From Clostridia bacterium (lineage in GTDB: Bacteria; Bacillota; Clostridia; TANB77; CAG-508), in NCBI GenBank assembly GCA_017404545.1, contig JAFRCC010000018.1, positions 496,001 to 560,000 of the forward strand: a DNA stretch of 64,000 bases, written 5' to 3'. A program made the position numbers and the translations under genes. Positions 43,405 to 53,055 of this stretch are shown here, one piece after another (within the stretch, counting starts at the first letter, position 1; each line of letters opens with the position of its first letter). The notes beneath the pieces are model-generated. The model was given only the letters and a program-made list of their open reading frames with translations. It did not search any database and was not told the origin of the DNA.

Positions 43405-45624
43405 TTAATCTGCTATTTTTAATTTATATTCTAACCCCGTATTTCTTTTTTTACTATCAATATTATTTATCATAAAATTAATTACATTTGCATTACCAAT
43501 AACTATAAGTAGTTTTTTAGCTCTTGTCATTCCAGTATATAGTAAATTTCTTGTTAGTAATAGAGGGGCTGCCTGTACAATAGGCATAATAACCACATCA
43601 AACTCGCTACCTTGAGCTTTGTGTACTGTAATTGCGTATGCATGCTCAATCTGATCAAGTTCGGTAAATTGATACCATGCAAACTTTTCGTCATCAAATA
43701 ATATTTTTATTCGTTTTTCTGTATCGTCAATCTTCAAAATAGTACCAAATTCTCCATTAAATACTCCAGAGCCAGCTTCATAACCATTTACATCTCTTTC
43801 CCAAAAAATGTCATAATTATTTTTTATTTGCATCACCCTATCACCAATTCTATATGTAGCATCTATATTCTTGCGCTCTACATATCCATCTTTGTGTGGG
43901 TTCAAGTGCTCTTGTAATAATTTATTAAGCTCCTTGGTTCCCAATAACCCCTTTTTAGTTGGTGTAATCACCTGTATATTTTTGAAAAAATCAAAATTTC
44001 CATATGATTGTAACCTTCCACTACATAAAGAAATAATCTGATTAACAATTTTTTCTTGATTTGCCTCTTTTATGTAAAAGAAATCCTTATCCAGCTCCTC
44101 TTCAGATTCATCCTGCTTGATAAATGTATTGCCATTGTTAACCCTATGCGCATTTAAAATAATTTTACTTTTAGCGGCTTGTCTGAATATTTTATTTAGT
44201 ACTATGGTTTTTATTTTTTCAGAATTAATAAGATCTGCTAATATATTTCCTGGTCCAACAGATGGAAGCTGATCCACATCGCCTACCAATACTAGTTTTG
44301 TTCCTTGATAAATAGCCTTCAATAAATAATTCATTAGAAATAAATCAACCATTGACATCTCATCTACAATAATTACATCTGCATCGATTGGAGCAATTTC
44401 ATAATCGTTGAATTTACTTTTAGGATCATCTTGTATCTTTCCAATCTCAAGCAATCTATGTAATGTTTTTGCTTCTTCGCCGGTTGTTTCTGTCATTCTT
44501 TTTGCAGCCCTTCCAGTTGGAGCACACAAAATGGTCTTCCTCTTTTTCGATTTATATAATTCTAGTATTACCTTTATAATAGTTGTTTTTCCTGTTCCTG
44601 GACCTCCTGTTATTATACATACATTATTTTCATTAATTGCTTCTATTGCTTCCTTTTGCTTGTCAGATAAAATTATATCTGTTTTATCTTCGATAATTTT
44701 TAATTCGCTATCAAAATTATGTATTTTTTTTATATTACGTGCTTTATCTAAAGACAATAGTTTGTGCACAATATTGTCCTCCGCACTATAGTACGAATTT
44801 AGATATACCCAATTGTTATCCTCTCGCTCTTCAATTATAATCTCACCTTTTATTTTAAGCGAAATTATACAATCTTCTATTTCTTCGTTGCTTACTCCCA
44901 ATAAAATACTTACATATTTATATAATTCATCTTCCAAAACCGTACAATGTCCATTGAGTGTTGCTTTTGAAAGAGCATATTTTATTGCACTTGTTATTCT
45001 TTTATCATTGTTGTATTCAAAACCAAGTTCCATTGCAATTTTGTCGATTAATTTAAAATCTACATTGTTTGCCAAATCTATTAATATGTATGGATTTGCT
45101 TCAATTTCTTCAATTGCATTTGTCCCAAGAGCCTTATACACATTTTGCGCATTTTGTACACCAATACCAAATTTTTCTAAAAAGCCAACTATCTGCCATA
45201 ATTCCCAATTCTCGTTGAATTGCTCTGATATTTCTATAGCTTTATCTCTTGTAATTCCTCTTACCTCTGCCAATCTCGTAGGTTCAAATTTTAACACATG
45301 TAACGTTTCTTCTCCAAATTTATCTGTAATTCTTTTGGCCATAGCGGGACCAATGCCCTTTATCATACCATTACCTAAATAACGCTCTAAACTTGCAGCT
45401 GTTTCTGGTAACATTTTTTCAAACGTCTCTATTTTAAACTGCTCACCATAATCTGGATGCGTTACATATTTACCTTCAAGCTTTAAATTATCCCCAACAG
45501 AAATAAATGGCAGATATCCTACCACTGTTTCTTCTTCTTTATTTTCAGTTATAATTATCGCTATTGTATATCCATTAACATCATTTTGGAAAATAATATC
45601 TTTTAGTTCACCTTTTAATTCCAT
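43405..45624 (-). CDS. recD2: RecD2-type ATP-dependent DNA helicase
   Basis: The N-terminal 330 residues include an OB-like region and helix-hairpin-helix motifs (YLGNGMIKGIGPAMAKRI). Superfamily 1B helicase motifs follow: GGPGTGKTTIIKVIL (Walker A), VIIVDEMSMVDL (motif II), VGDVDQLPSVGPG (motif III) and YAITVHKAQGSEFDVVIMP near the end. At 739 residues it is a RecD2, the stand-alone 5'-3' helicase of bacteria without RecBC partners, acting in repair of stalled forks. The ATG has a GAGGAG site. Confidence 0.96.
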   Translation of the reverse strand: MELKGELKDIIFQNDVNGYTIAIIITENKEEETVVGYLPFISVGDNLKLEGKYVTHPDYGEQFKIETFEKMLPETAASLERYLGNGMIKGIGPAMAKRITDKFGEETLHVLKFEPTRLAEVRGITRDKAIEISEQFNENWELWQIVGFLEKFGIGVQNAQNVYKALGTNAIEEIEANPYILIDLANNVDFKLIDKIAMELGFEYNNDKRITSAIKYALSKATLNGHCTVLEDELYKYVSILLGVSNEEIEDCIISLKIKGEIIIEEREDNNWVYLNSYYSAEDNIVHKLLSLDKARNIKKIHNFDSELKIIEDKTDIILSDKQKEAIEAINENNVCIITGGPGTGKTTIIKVILELYKSKKRKTILCAPTGRAAKRMTETTGEEAKTLHRLLEIGKIQDDPKSKFNDYEIAPIDADVIIVDEMSMVDLFLMNYLLKAIYQGTKLVLVGDVDQLPSVGPGNILADLINSEKIKTIVLNKIFRQAAKSKIILNAHRVNNGNTFIKQDESEEELDKDFFYIKEANQEKIVNQIISLCSGRLQSYGNFDFFKNIQVITPTKKGLLGTKELNKLLQEHLNPHKDGYVERKNIDATYRIGDRVMQIKNNYDIFWERDVNGYEAGSGVFNGEFGTILKIDDTEKRIKILFDDEKFAWYQFTELDQIEHAYAITVHKAQGSEFDVVIMPIVQAAPLLLTRNLLYTGMTRAKKLLIVIGNANVINFMINNIDSKKRNTGLEYKLKIAD

Positions 45625-45700
45625 TAATGCTCCTCACTTATATACTATTAATGCTTTACACTTTTTTGTAGTTTATCACACGGGAGCTTATAATTCAATA

Positions 45701-46048
45701 TTAATCTAAATCGTCTAACTTTTTTTTGAGCTCATCCCACTGAACAATTTTTATTTCATTATAATCCTCAGACAATTTTTCTAAAATTACTTTCGTATTA
45801 TCTATAGAATTTAAATCTGTAACAATTATGTTTTTTAAGTATTCTTCTTTCCCATATAATAATCTAAAAACTACAGAGCGTAAGAACATTTCTATCTGCT
45901 GCTCCTGATTTTTAGCAGCTATTATTACATAAATTCCATTACTTTCAATTCTCTTATATATTCTACGATTCCACATAATTTTTATTAAATCAGTACATCC
46001 ATATATCGCAAATATCCACAAAAGGCAATTCACTATAAAACTAAACAT
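45701..46048 (-). CDS. Small membrane-anchored protein with a degenerate GT2-like core
   Basis: One membrane segment (residues 2-20) precedes a domain of about 75 residues. GIYVIIAAKNQEQQIEMFLR resembles the first strand and helix of GT2 enzymes, and IIVTDLNSIDNTKVILEKL resembles their DDGSTDNT element, but the later catalytic regions are absent and the protein stops at 115 residues. It may be a relict or a small binding protein; no function is known to me. I chose the ATG at 46048, which has an AGAGGTG site. It lies between the alpha operon and recD2. Confidence 0.6.
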   Translation of the reverse strand: MFSFIVNCLLWIFAIYGCTDLIKIMWNRRIYKRIESNGIYVIIAAKNQEQQIEMFLRSVVFRLLYGKEEYLKNIIVTDLNSIDNTKVILEKLSEDYNEIKIVQWDELKKKLDDLD

Positions 46049-46160
46049 TATCGCCACCTCTTACAAATATTATATGAATTTAGCAGGATTTGTATACTTT
46101 TCGAGTTTGTCATTGCATATAACGAATTTAATCTTCCTTAGTAGCATAACTTATTTTAAC

Positions 46161-46198
46161 AAAAAAAATAGTTAGTAAAATATTTCTATTTTCTAACC
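46161..46198 (-). terminator. Terminator of the S10-spc-alpha superoperon
   Basis: On the minus strand GTTAGAAAATA pairs with TATTTTACTAAC (one bulge) and eight T residues follow. It begins about a dozen bases after the rplQ stop. Confidence 0.88.
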
Positions 46199-46210
46199 AT
46201 TTTCTTCATA

Positions 46211-46735
46211 TTAGACTAATTTCAATATTGCAACTTCAGCTGCATCTCCTCTACGTTGTCCAAGTTTAACGATACTTGTATATCCACCTTGTTTTCCAGC
46301 GTATTTAGGAGCTATTTCGTTGAATAACTTAGCTGTTATATCAACTGGATTTCCTTCAGCGTCTTTAACCTTGTTTAATGATTTAATCATTAATCTTCTA
46401 GCATTTAATCTTGAAGGCATATCTTTTTGTCTCTTTTCAGTAGTTTCTTCTTTAACTACTTTTAAGAATTCTTTGCCATTTTTGCTTTTTACTAATTCAG
46501 TAACTTTGTTACCATTACTATCTAATTTAGCTTTAACAACCTTGCTATCAACCATTTCAAAATTATCTTTTTCTCTTATGGCAAGAGCAATTAATTTTTC
46601 TGTCATAGATTGAACTTCTTTAGCTCTAGCAGCTGTTGTTTGTATTTGACCATGTAATAATAAATCTGTTACTTGAGTTTTAAGCATTGCTAATCTGATA
46701 TCTGTTGTTTTTCCCAATTTTCTATTTGTAGCCAC
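46211..46735 (-). CDS. rplQ: Ribosomal protein L17 with a large internal insertion
   Basis: The N-terminus (RKLGKTTDIRLAMLKTQVTD, ARAKEVQSMTEKLI) and the C-terminus (KQGGYTSIVKLGQRRGDAAE) are standard L17, which lies at the peptide tunnel exit. Between about residues 55 and 125 the protein carries roughly 50 residues more than the usual 120-residue form, rich in Lys, Glu, Asn and Val. The start is GTG with a GAGGAGG site. It is the last gene of the alpha operon, 25 bases after rpoA. Confidence 0.97.
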   Translation of the reverse strand: MATNRKLGKTTDIRLAMLKTQVTDLLLHGQIQTTAARAKEVQSMTEKLIALAIREKDNFEMVDSKVVKAKLDSNGNKVTELVKSKNGKEFLKVVKEETTEKRQKDMPSRLNARRLMIKSLNKVKDAEGNPVDITAKLFNEIAPKYAGKQGGYTSIVKLGQRRGDAAEVAILKLV

Positions 46736-46760
46736 TTTTACATGTCCTCCTCTTCTCTAA

Positions 46761-47708
46761 TTAATCATCTTCTCTAGCGAAATCTAAGCCTAAAGCATGT
46801 AATTTATTTGTTACTTCATCTAATGATTTTTTTCCTAGATTTCTAACTTTCATCATATCTGATTCAGTTTTATTTGCTAAGTCCTCAACTGTTGCAATAT
46901 TTGCTCTCTTTAAGCAGTTGAATGATCTTACAGACAACTCTAAATCTTCTATTGACATTTCTAAAACTTTTTCTTTCTTAGATTCTTCTTTTTCTACCAT
47001 AACTTTTGTGTTCTTTGTAGCTTCTGATAAATCTATGAATAATTCTAAATGTCCAGTCATTACTTTTGCAGCTAGACTTAATGCTTCATATGGCTTTAAG
47101 CTACCATCTGTCCAAACCTCGATCGTAAGCTTGTCATAATCAACCATTTGTCCAACTCTTGTATTTTCAACTGAGTAATTAACTTTCTTTACTGGTGTAT
47201 AGATAGAATCAATTGGAAGTAATCCTAAAGGTTGATCATCCTTTTTATTCTTTTCAGCTGTATTATATCCTCTACCCATATCAGCTGTTAATTCCATAAC
47301 AAGTGAACCACCTTCTGAAACAGTAGCAATATGTAACTCTGGGTTTAATACCTCAACAGTTCCATCTGTGATTATATCACCTGCTTTTACTTCTCCTTCT
47401 CCCTTAAAGTTAATTCTTAGAGTTTTTTCTTCATTTTTGTCTAGTTTTAATCTTACGCTTTTTAGGTTAACTATTATCTCTGGTACGTCCTCTACTACAT
47501 TTGGTATTGTAGAAAATTCATGTTGAACACCTTCTATTTTTGCTCCAGTTATTGCACTTCCTGGTAATGAAGAAAGTAGAATTCTTCTTAGTGAATTTCC
47601 TATAGTTATTCCGTAACCACGCTCTAGTGGTTCACATACAAATTTAGCATAATTATTGTCATTGTCTATCTCTAAGCATTTAATATTTGGCTTTTCAAAT
47701 TCTATCAT
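46761..47708 (-). CDS. rpoA: RNA polymerase alpha subunit
   Basis: The amino-terminal dimerisation domain (1-235) has [20 protein letters not shown] and [15 protein letters not shown]. The C-terminal domain (about 250-315) has [15 protein letters not shown] and [13 protein letters not shown], the part that contacts UP elements and activators. At 315 residues it is of normal length. It lies between rpsD and rplQ, as in all Gram-positive alpha operons. The ATG has a GGAGGG site. Confidence 0.99.
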   Translation of the reverse strand: MIEFEKPNIKCLEIDNDNNYAKFVCEPLERGYGITIGNSLRRILLSSLPGSAITGAKIEGVQHEFSTIPNVVEDVPEIIVNLKSVRLKLDKNEEKTLRINFKGEGEVKAGDIITDGTVEVLNPELHIATVSEGGSLVMELTADMGRGYNTAEKNKKDDQPLGLLPIDSIYTPVKKVNYSVENTRVGQMVDYDKLTIEVWTDGSLKPYEALSLAAKVMTGHLELFIDLSEATKNTKVMVEKEESKKEKVLEMSIEDLELSVRSFNCLKRANIATVEDLANKTESDMMKVRNLGKKSLDEVTNKLHALGLDFAREDD

Positions 47709-47810
47709 TATTTCCCTCCTAATATAAAGTGAGATTATACACTTTAAAATCCAAAAATATTTAATATATATTTTTCTAATGAATATAGCAGCTTTTTTAT
47801 TGCTATTATA

Positions 47811-48407
47811 CTATTTTGAGTAAAGCTCTACTATTAAATGTTCTTCTACTGGGTAGTCAATTTCGTCTCTTGATACTACTGATAATACCTTACCAGATAA
47901 GTTATCTGCATTTTTTTCTAACCATGTTGGTACTAATCTTGAGGCTGTTTCTTCAACACTTGCCTTAACTGTTCCATTATCTTTTCTAATTTCTCTTACA
48001 GCTACTTCATCACCTGGTTTTACTATGTAAGATGGTATATCAACTTTTTTACCATTTACTTGAAAAGCACCATGTGTAACTTGTAATCTGGCTTCAGCTC
48101 TAGTTCTTGCATATCCTAGTCTAAATACAACGTTATCTAATCTACTTTCTAATATTTGTAGTAATACCTCACCAGTTTTACCTTTTTTGCTTGAAGCTAT
48201 ATCGAAATATTTTCTAAATTGTTTTTCTCCAACTCCATAGATGAATTTTAATTTTTGTTTTTCCTTTAACTGAATAGCATATTCAGAAACTTTTTTATGT
48301 TTATTTCCTGCCATTTTACGATTAGATTCTTTATCAATTCCAATAACTGTTGGGCTGATACCTAGATATCTACATCTTTTTAAAACAGGCTCTCTATATC
48401 TTGACAT
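47811..48407 (-). CDS. rpsD: Ribosomal protein S4
   Basis: The S4 RNA-binding domain is RLDNVVFRLGYARTRAEARL, followed by VTHGAFQVNGKKVDIPSYIV. The N-terminus SRYREPVLKRCRYLGIS lacks the four-cysteine zinc knuckle, so it is the C-minus form. S4 nucleates 30S assembly and often represses its own operon. It lies 33 bases after rpsK; a 102-base spacer separates it from rpoA. Confidence 0.98.
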   Translation of the reverse strand: MSRYREPVLKRCRYLGISPTVIGIDKESNRKMAGNKHKKVSEYAIQLKEKQKLKFIYGVGEKQFRKYFDIASSKKGKTGEVLLQILESRLDNVVFRLGYARTRAEARLQVTHGAFQVNGKKVDIPSYIVKPGDEVAVREIRKDNGTVKASVEETASRLVPTWLEKNADNLSGKVLSVVSRDEIDYPVEEHLIVELYSK

Positions 48408-48440
48408 TATTTTTTCACCTTCCTTAATTCTATTAAATTA

Positions 48441-48839
48441 CTATACACGACGTCTCTTTGGTGGTCTACAACCATTGTGTGGTATTGGTGTTACATCTTT
48501 AATACTGCTTATTTCTAAACCAGCTGCTTGTAATGATCTAATTGCAGCTTCACGACCAGAACCTGGTCCTTTTACAAATACTTCTACTGATTTCAATCCA
48601 TGCTCCATAGCTGCTTTTGCTGCTGTTTCAGCTGCTTCGCTAGCTGCGAATGGAGTACTTTTTCTAGATCCTTTGAATCCTAATTCTCCAGCACTTGCCC
48701 AAGAAATTGCATTTCCTTGAACATCCGTAATTGTAACGATTGTATTATTAAAACTAGAATGAATATGAGCCATACCTTTATCGATATTTTTTCTATCTCT
48801 TCTTCTAGTAACTTTTTTTGTTACATTCTTTGTAGCCAT
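48441..48839 (-). CDS. rpsK: Ribosomal protein S11
   Basis: The motifs [33 protein letters not shown] and the basic C-terminus [12 protein letters not shown] identify S11, which binds the 30S platform. At 132 residues it is normal. It lies 27 bases after rpsM, with an AGGT-rich site before the ATG. Confidence 0.98.
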   Translation of the reverse strand: MATKNVTKKVTRRRDRKNIDKGMAHIHSSFNNTIVTITDVQGNAISWASAGELGFKGSRKSTPFAASEAAETAAKAAMEHGLKSVEVFVKGPGSGREAAIRSLQAAGLEISSIKDVTPIPHNGCRPPKRRRV

Positions 48840-48866
48840 TTAAGTTTTACCTCCTCAATTATTTAA

Positions 48867-49238
48867 CTATTTTGCAGCCTTGCTCTTGCTGACTAATTTT
48901 CTAGGTCCTTTTCTAGTACGAGCATTAGTTTTTGTTCTTTGTCCTCTTACTGGAAGACCTTTTCTGTGTCTTAATCCTCTATAGCAACCGATTTCTGTAA
49001 GTCTCTTAATGTTTAGAGCTACTTCTCTACGAAGATCACCTTCAACAACATAACCTTCCATAGCATTTCTTATTGCTTGTTCTTGATCATCTGTTAAATC
49101 TTTTACTCTAACATCTGGGTTTACTCCAGCTTTTGCTAATATTTTTTGAGAACTTGATAAACCTATTCCATATATATATGTTAATCCAATTTCAATTCTT
49201 TTTTCTCTAGGTAAATCTACTCCTGATATACGAGCCAT
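48867..49238 (-). CDS. rpsM: Ribosomal protein S13
   Basis: The helix-two-turns-helix region ([19 protein letters not shown]) and the C-terminal tail [18 protein letters not shown] identify S13, which contacts the P-site tRNA and L5. The ATG has a GGAGGTG site. A 209-base spacer separates it from rpmJ. Confidence 0.98.
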   Translation of the reverse strand: MARISGVDLPREKRIEIGLTYIYGIGLSSSQKILAKAGVNPDVRVKDLTDDQEQAIRNAMEGYVVEGDLRREVALNIKRLTEIGCYRGLRHRKGLPVRGQRTKTNARTRKGPRKLVSKSKAAK

Positions 49239-49447
49239 TATTTTTGCACCTCCAAAATTTTTCTTTAATAACTTTTATAAATGTTTATGCGTTTTAATAA
49301 TATTAAAGGTGAAATGCACTAAGCACAAATTAATCGGATTTTAATTTCTACCTAGTCTTTAATATCTATATAAAACTCTATATATAAACATAAATCTAGA
49401 ACTTTCAGCCGCTTTCCTAGATATATGTATATACCATATTTGCTTGA

Positions 49448-49561
49448 TTATCCTTGTCTTTGTTTATGTTTAGGATTTTCACAAATAACTCTTATTACAC
49501 CTTTTCTTTTGATTACTTTGCATTTTTCGCAAATTGGTTTTACTGATGGTCTAACCTTCAT
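49448..49561 (-). CDS. rpmJ: Ribosomal protein L36, zinc-binding form
   Basis: This 37-residue gene reads [20 protein letters not shown] and ends NPKHKQRQG. The CxxC pair, the later Cys in VICENPKH and the final His make up the zinc knuckle of the C-plus form. It lies in its normal place between infA and rpsM, with a GGGAGGTGT site before the ATG. Spacers of 206 and 209 bases on its two sides contain only AT-rich DNA and short hairpins. Confidence 0.97.
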   Translation of the reverse strand: MKVRPSVKPICEKCKVIKRKGVIRVICENPKHKQRQG

Positions 49562-49767
49562 CTTTTACACCTCCCTGAAATTTTGTTATATTTAATTAAT
49601 TGATGGGTCTTCAATTATAATTAACTATAATAAAAATATAATATAAAAACGAAACAAAAGTAGTGAGATACAAATTTCTGAAATCACTACAATACGAGGC
49701 CTGTACTATTCATACATCAAAGACTATTTAATGAGTGAAATTTGTAGATTACTGCTTTTTATTCGTT

Positions 49768-49986
49768 TTATTTTGCTCTCCAAGTAATTCTTCCTCTTGT
49801 AAGATCATAAGGTGATAATTCAACCTTTACTTTATCTCCTGGAAGAATCTTTATATAATTCATTCTTAATTTTCCAGAAATATGTGCTAGAATTTGATGT
49901 CCATTTTCAAGCTCTACTTTGAAGTTAGTATTTGGTAATGTTTCAACAACAATTCCCTCAACCTCTATAACATCTTCTTTTGCCAT
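49768..49986 (-). CDS. infA: Translation initiation factor IF-1
   Basis: The 72 residues from [19 protein letters not shown] form the single OB-fold of IF-1, with the C-terminal [12 protein letters not shown]. It occupies the A site of the 30S during initiation. A start four codons earlier would place the codon on the ribosome binding site, so the ATG at 49986 (site GGAGGTAGAA) is chosen. It lies 70 bases after map. Confidence 0.98.
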   Translation of the reverse strand: MAKEDVIEVEGIVVETLPNTNFKVELENGHQILAHISGKLRMNYIKILPGDKVKVELSPYDLTRGRITWRAK

Positions 49987-50056
49987 TTCTACCTCCATTT
50001 TTCTTTCTTATTGTATACGCTATTTTAATCGATAGCTTTTATAGTATATAACAAAA

Positions 50057-50830
50057 TTATAGTAAAGTCAATATTTCAGGCTCTTTTTCTGTAATTAAAA
50101 TTGTATTTTCGTAATGTGCAGCAGGTGTTCCATCTTCTGTTACAATTGTCCATCCATCATCAAGCTCTAAAATATCTGATTTTCCCATAATAACCATGGG
50201 TTCTATTGCTAGTGTCATGCCAGGTTCAATTCTTGGTCCTCTTCCAGCTTTACCATAATTTGGTATTCCTGGATCTTCATGCATTTCCCTTCCAATTCCA
50301 TGTCCTTGAAATTCTCTTACAACAGAATATCCGTTTTTTTCTACATACTCACCAATTGCATGGCTAATATCTCCAATTCTGTTGCCCTTAACCGCATACT
50401 TTATTCCTTCGAAAAAAGCTTGCTTTGTAACTTCTAGAAGTCTTTCATCTTCTTTGTTGTTTGGTTTGCCAACAATATATGTTCTAGCGGCGTCACCATT
50501 AAATCCATCTTTATATGCAACTAAATCAATTTTTATAATGTCACCATCTTTTAAAATCACTCTTTTTGATGGAATTCCATGTATAACTTCGTCGTTAACC
50601 GATGCACAAATACTTCCTGGAAAATTTGGAACACCTTTTTGGTATGATGGATATCCCTTTTCAGCAGGAATTCCTCCATGACTTCTTATGAAATCTTCAG
50701 CAATTTTATCAAGTTCATATGTTGATATTCCTGGTTTAATATGTTTTGCAATTTCTTCATGAACCTCAGCTGTTAACTTACACGCAGCTCTCATTAGTTC
50801 AATTTCCTTCTTTGATTTAATCGTTATCAT
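50057..50830 (-). CDS. map: Methionine aminopeptidase, type I
   Basis: The pita-bread fold has the metal ligands in KIDLVAYKDGFNGDAARTY (two Asp), GHGIGREMHEDP (His), EPGMTLAIEPM (Glu) and TVVTEDGT-like TIVTEDGTPAAHYENT (Glu). It removes the initiator methionine from new proteins. At 257 residues it lacks the N-terminal zinc extension. It lies 33 bases downstream of adk, the usual spc-operon order. Confidence 0.98.
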   Translation of the reverse strand: MITIKSKKEIELMRAACKLTAEVHEEIAKHIKPGISTYELDKIAEDFIRSHGGIPAEKGYPSYQKGVPNFPGSICASVNDEVIHGIPSKRVILKDGDIIKIDLVAYKDGFNGDAARTYIVGKPNNKEDERLLEVTKQAFFEGIKYAVKGNRIGDISHAIGEYVEKNGYSVVREFQGHGIGREMHEDPGIPNYGKAGRGPRIEPGMTLAIEPMVIMGKSDILELDDGWTIVTEDGTPAAHYENTILITEKEPEILTLL

Positions 50831-50863
50831 TTCACTACTTCCTCTTCTAACCTATTTTATCAA

Positions 50864-51526
50864 TTATCTGCTCTTTATAAATTCAACCATATCCTTAGCA
50901 ACTTCTGTGCCCATTCTATTTATGGATATGCTTATTTCTTCCGTCTTTAATACTCCCTGTTTCTTGTAGTAATCTACTAGAGGACTCGTTTTTTCTTCGT
51001 AAATTTCCAATCTTCTTCTAATTGCTTCTGGATTTGAATCATCTGCTCTCTGAACAAGCGATTCACCACATTCATCACATATACCTTCAACCTTTGGTGG
51101 ATGAAGTTTCGTATTAAATGTTGCTTTGCAATTTGGACATACCCTTCTAGTTAGCATTCTATCTATAATCTCATCTTTAGGTGTAGTTAAATTAATAACC
51201 AAATCAACTTTCTTGCCTTCTTTAGCTAAAATTTCATCTAATTTTTGCGCTTGTTCAATAGTCCTTGGAAAACCATCTAATATTGCTCCACCTATAGCAT
51301 CATCTTCTGACAGTCTATTTTTTACCATTGGAACAGTAATTTCATCTGGAACCAAATTTCCTTGTGAAATATATTTATCTGCTTCAACACCTAATTCTGT
51401 TTTATCTTTGATATTTTGTCTGAAAATATCCCCTGTAGAAATTTGTGGAAATCCTGTTTCCTTACTAATTAATCCAGCAACAGTTCCTTTGCCTGTTCCT
51501 TGAGCTCCTAACATAATAATGTACAT
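50864..51526 (-). CDS. adk: Adenylate kinase with zinc-binding lid
   Basis: The P-loop is GAQGTGKGTVAG at residue 7 on. The NMP site has ISTGDIFRQNI and ILDGFPRTIEQA. The lid has RRVCPNCKATF and GICDECGESL, the four cysteines of the zinc form of Gram-positive enzymes. A longer frame to 51571 exists, but the ATG at 51526 has a GAGGGAGGA site and a normal start (MYIIMLGA). It is separated from secY by 209 bases holding two hairpins. Confidence 0.98.
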   Translation of the reverse strand: MYIIMLGAQGTGKGTVAGLISKETGFPQISTGDIFRQNIKDKTELGVEADKYISQGNLVPDEITVPMVKNRLSEDDAIGGAILDGFPRTIEQAQKLDEILAKEGKKVDLVINLTTPKDEIIDRMLTRRVCPNCKATFNTKLHPPKVEGICDECGESLVQRADDSNPEAIRRRLEIYEEKTSPLVDYYKKQGVLKTEEISISINRMGTEVAKDMVEFIKSR

Positions 51527-51612
51527 TTTGCTTCCTCCCTCTACAAATACATTGATGAAATTAAAGTTCATTTATTCTTACTAATATAATAAGAGCAAAA
51601 TAAAATAATTTC

Positions 51613-51648
51613 TTAAATAATTAATATTTTGTAATATTAATTATTTAA
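51613..51648. repeat. Perfect AT-only palindrome between secY and adk
   Basis: Two 16-base arms made only of A and T (51613-51628 and 51633-51648) surround the loop TTGT. It could extrude as a cruciform or act with the next hairpin as a stop or processing site. Confidence 0.6.
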
Positions 51649-51660
51649 AAAATCATATAT

Positions 51661-51708
51661 AAAGTTGGAAGCTAAATTTCCTTCATTAAAAATTCTACTT
51701 CCAACTTT
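51661..51708 (-). terminator. Terminator-like hairpin between secY and adk
   Basis: AAAGTTGGAAG (51661-51671) pairs perfectly with CTTCCAACTTT (51698-51708). On the minus strand it is followed by ATATATGATTTTTT, an imperfect T tract. It lies 28 bases after the secY stop, so it may trim or attenuate the transcript inside the superoperon. Confidence 0.55.
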
Positions 51709-51735
51709 TGTATATATTTTAATAATTGAATTGCT

Positions 51736-53055
51736 TTACTCTAAAAAACCTTTATAATGTTTCATTACAACTTGTGATTCCAATTGTTGTACAGTTTCTA
51801 GTGCAACACCAACAACAATTAATATTGATGTACCTCCAAATGCTAAGTTAGTACTTGATAAATGACTTACAAGCATTGGAATAATCGCAATTAATGCTAG
51901 GAAAAATCCACCAAATATTGTTAATTTTGTAATAACAGAAGATAGATATTCTATTGTTGACTTACCTGTTCTTATACCTGGTATGAAACCTCCATTTTTC
52001 TTAATATTGCTAGAAATTTCTGCTGGATTAAATGTGGCATATGTATAGAAAAATGTAAATCCAACTATTAATAATAGATAAATTATAGCATTTACAATTG
52101 TATACTTAATACTTACATCCGAAGAAGACGTAGCAATTGAAACATTGTACACAATACGCCAGAAGTTTTGTATTCCAGTTGTTTGTGTCGTTATATTTGG
52201 ATTAATTAATTGTATAACCATTGCTGGGAAAGTCATAAATGATGAAGCAAATATAATTGGCATTACACCAGCCATAGCAAGCTTTAGCGGTATATGTGTA
52301 TTTTGTCCCCCAACCATCTTTCTTCCAACAACTTTCTTAGAATATTGCACTGGTATTTTTCTTTCAGCTTGCTGCACAAATACTACAGCAGCAATAAGAA
52401 TAATTACACCCAATACAATTGCTAATGCAATTAATAAATTCTTCGTATCGAATGTTGTCCCGAATACTTTAGAATATAGCGTCTGAGCACCACTTCCAAG
52501 TCCTGAAACTATACCAACAAAGATTAACATTGAAATTCCATTTCCAATTCCTTTAGATGTTATTTGTTCTCCCAACCACATAAGTATTGCTGTTCCTGTC
52601 ATAAACGATAGGACAACTATAAATCCAGTAAGGAATCCCGAACTAACAAACGCACTTTTATACATTAAATAAATACCAACACCTTCTGCAAGAGAAAGAG
52701 CTAATGTTAATATTTTTGTGTATCTATTTATCTTTGCTCTTTCCATTTCGCCACCTTCTTTAGTAAGTTTTTCTAAAGATGGTATTACCATACCAAGTAA
52801 TTGGATAACAATTGATGCGGTAATGTATGGAGTAATTGACATTGCAAATATTGACAATCTAGTGAAAGCACCACCTGTCAAAAGATTTATTAGGCCTTTG
52901 ATACCTTCTGCATTGCCTGTATCTAATTGTGAAGGATCAATACCTGGCACTGAAATAAAACATCCAAGTCTAAAAACGACAATTAACACTAATGTATATA
53001 AAAGTCTTTTTCTAACATCTGGAGTCTTTAAAGCGTTTTTTATGGTGTTAAACAA
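51736..53055 (-). CDS. secY: Protein translocase subunit SecY
   Basis: The 439 residues form ten membrane segments. PGIDPSQLD is the plug region, LGMVIPSLEKLTKEGGEM, ERKIPVQYSKKVVG and FNPAEISSNIKKNGGFIPGI are SecY signatures. It is the channel for protein export, fed by SecA and by the SRP (ffh lies in this window). The start is TTG at 53055, directly after the rplO stop; its ribosome binding site (AGAGGTG) lies within the rplO end, so translation is coupled. Confidence 0.98.
   Translation of the reverse strand: MFNTIKNALKTPDVRKRLLYTLVLIVVFRLGCFISVPGIDPSQLDTGNAEGIKGLINLLTGGAFTRLSIFAMSITPYITASIVIQLLGMVIPSLEKLTKEGGEMERAKINRYTKILTLALSLAEGVGIYLMYKSAFVSSGFLTGFIVVLSFMTGTAILMWLGEQITSKGIGNGISMLIFVGIVSGLGSGAQTLYSKVFGTTFDTKNLLIALAIVLGVIILIAAVVFVQQAERKIPVQYSKKVVGRKMVGGQNTHIPLKLAMAGVMPIIFASSFMTFPAMVIQLINPNITTQTTGIQNFWRIVYNVSIATSSSDVSIKYTIVNAIIYLLLIVGFTFFYTYATFNPAEISSNIKKNGGFIPGIRTGKSTIEYLSSVITKLTIFGGFFLALIAIIPMLVSHLSSTNLAFGGTSILIVVGVALETVQQLESQVVMKHYKGFLE

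Noticed and set aside
44813-45382. Plus-strand open frame of 189 codons
   Set aside because: It lies inside recD2 on the other strand, with no start signals or recognisable domain.
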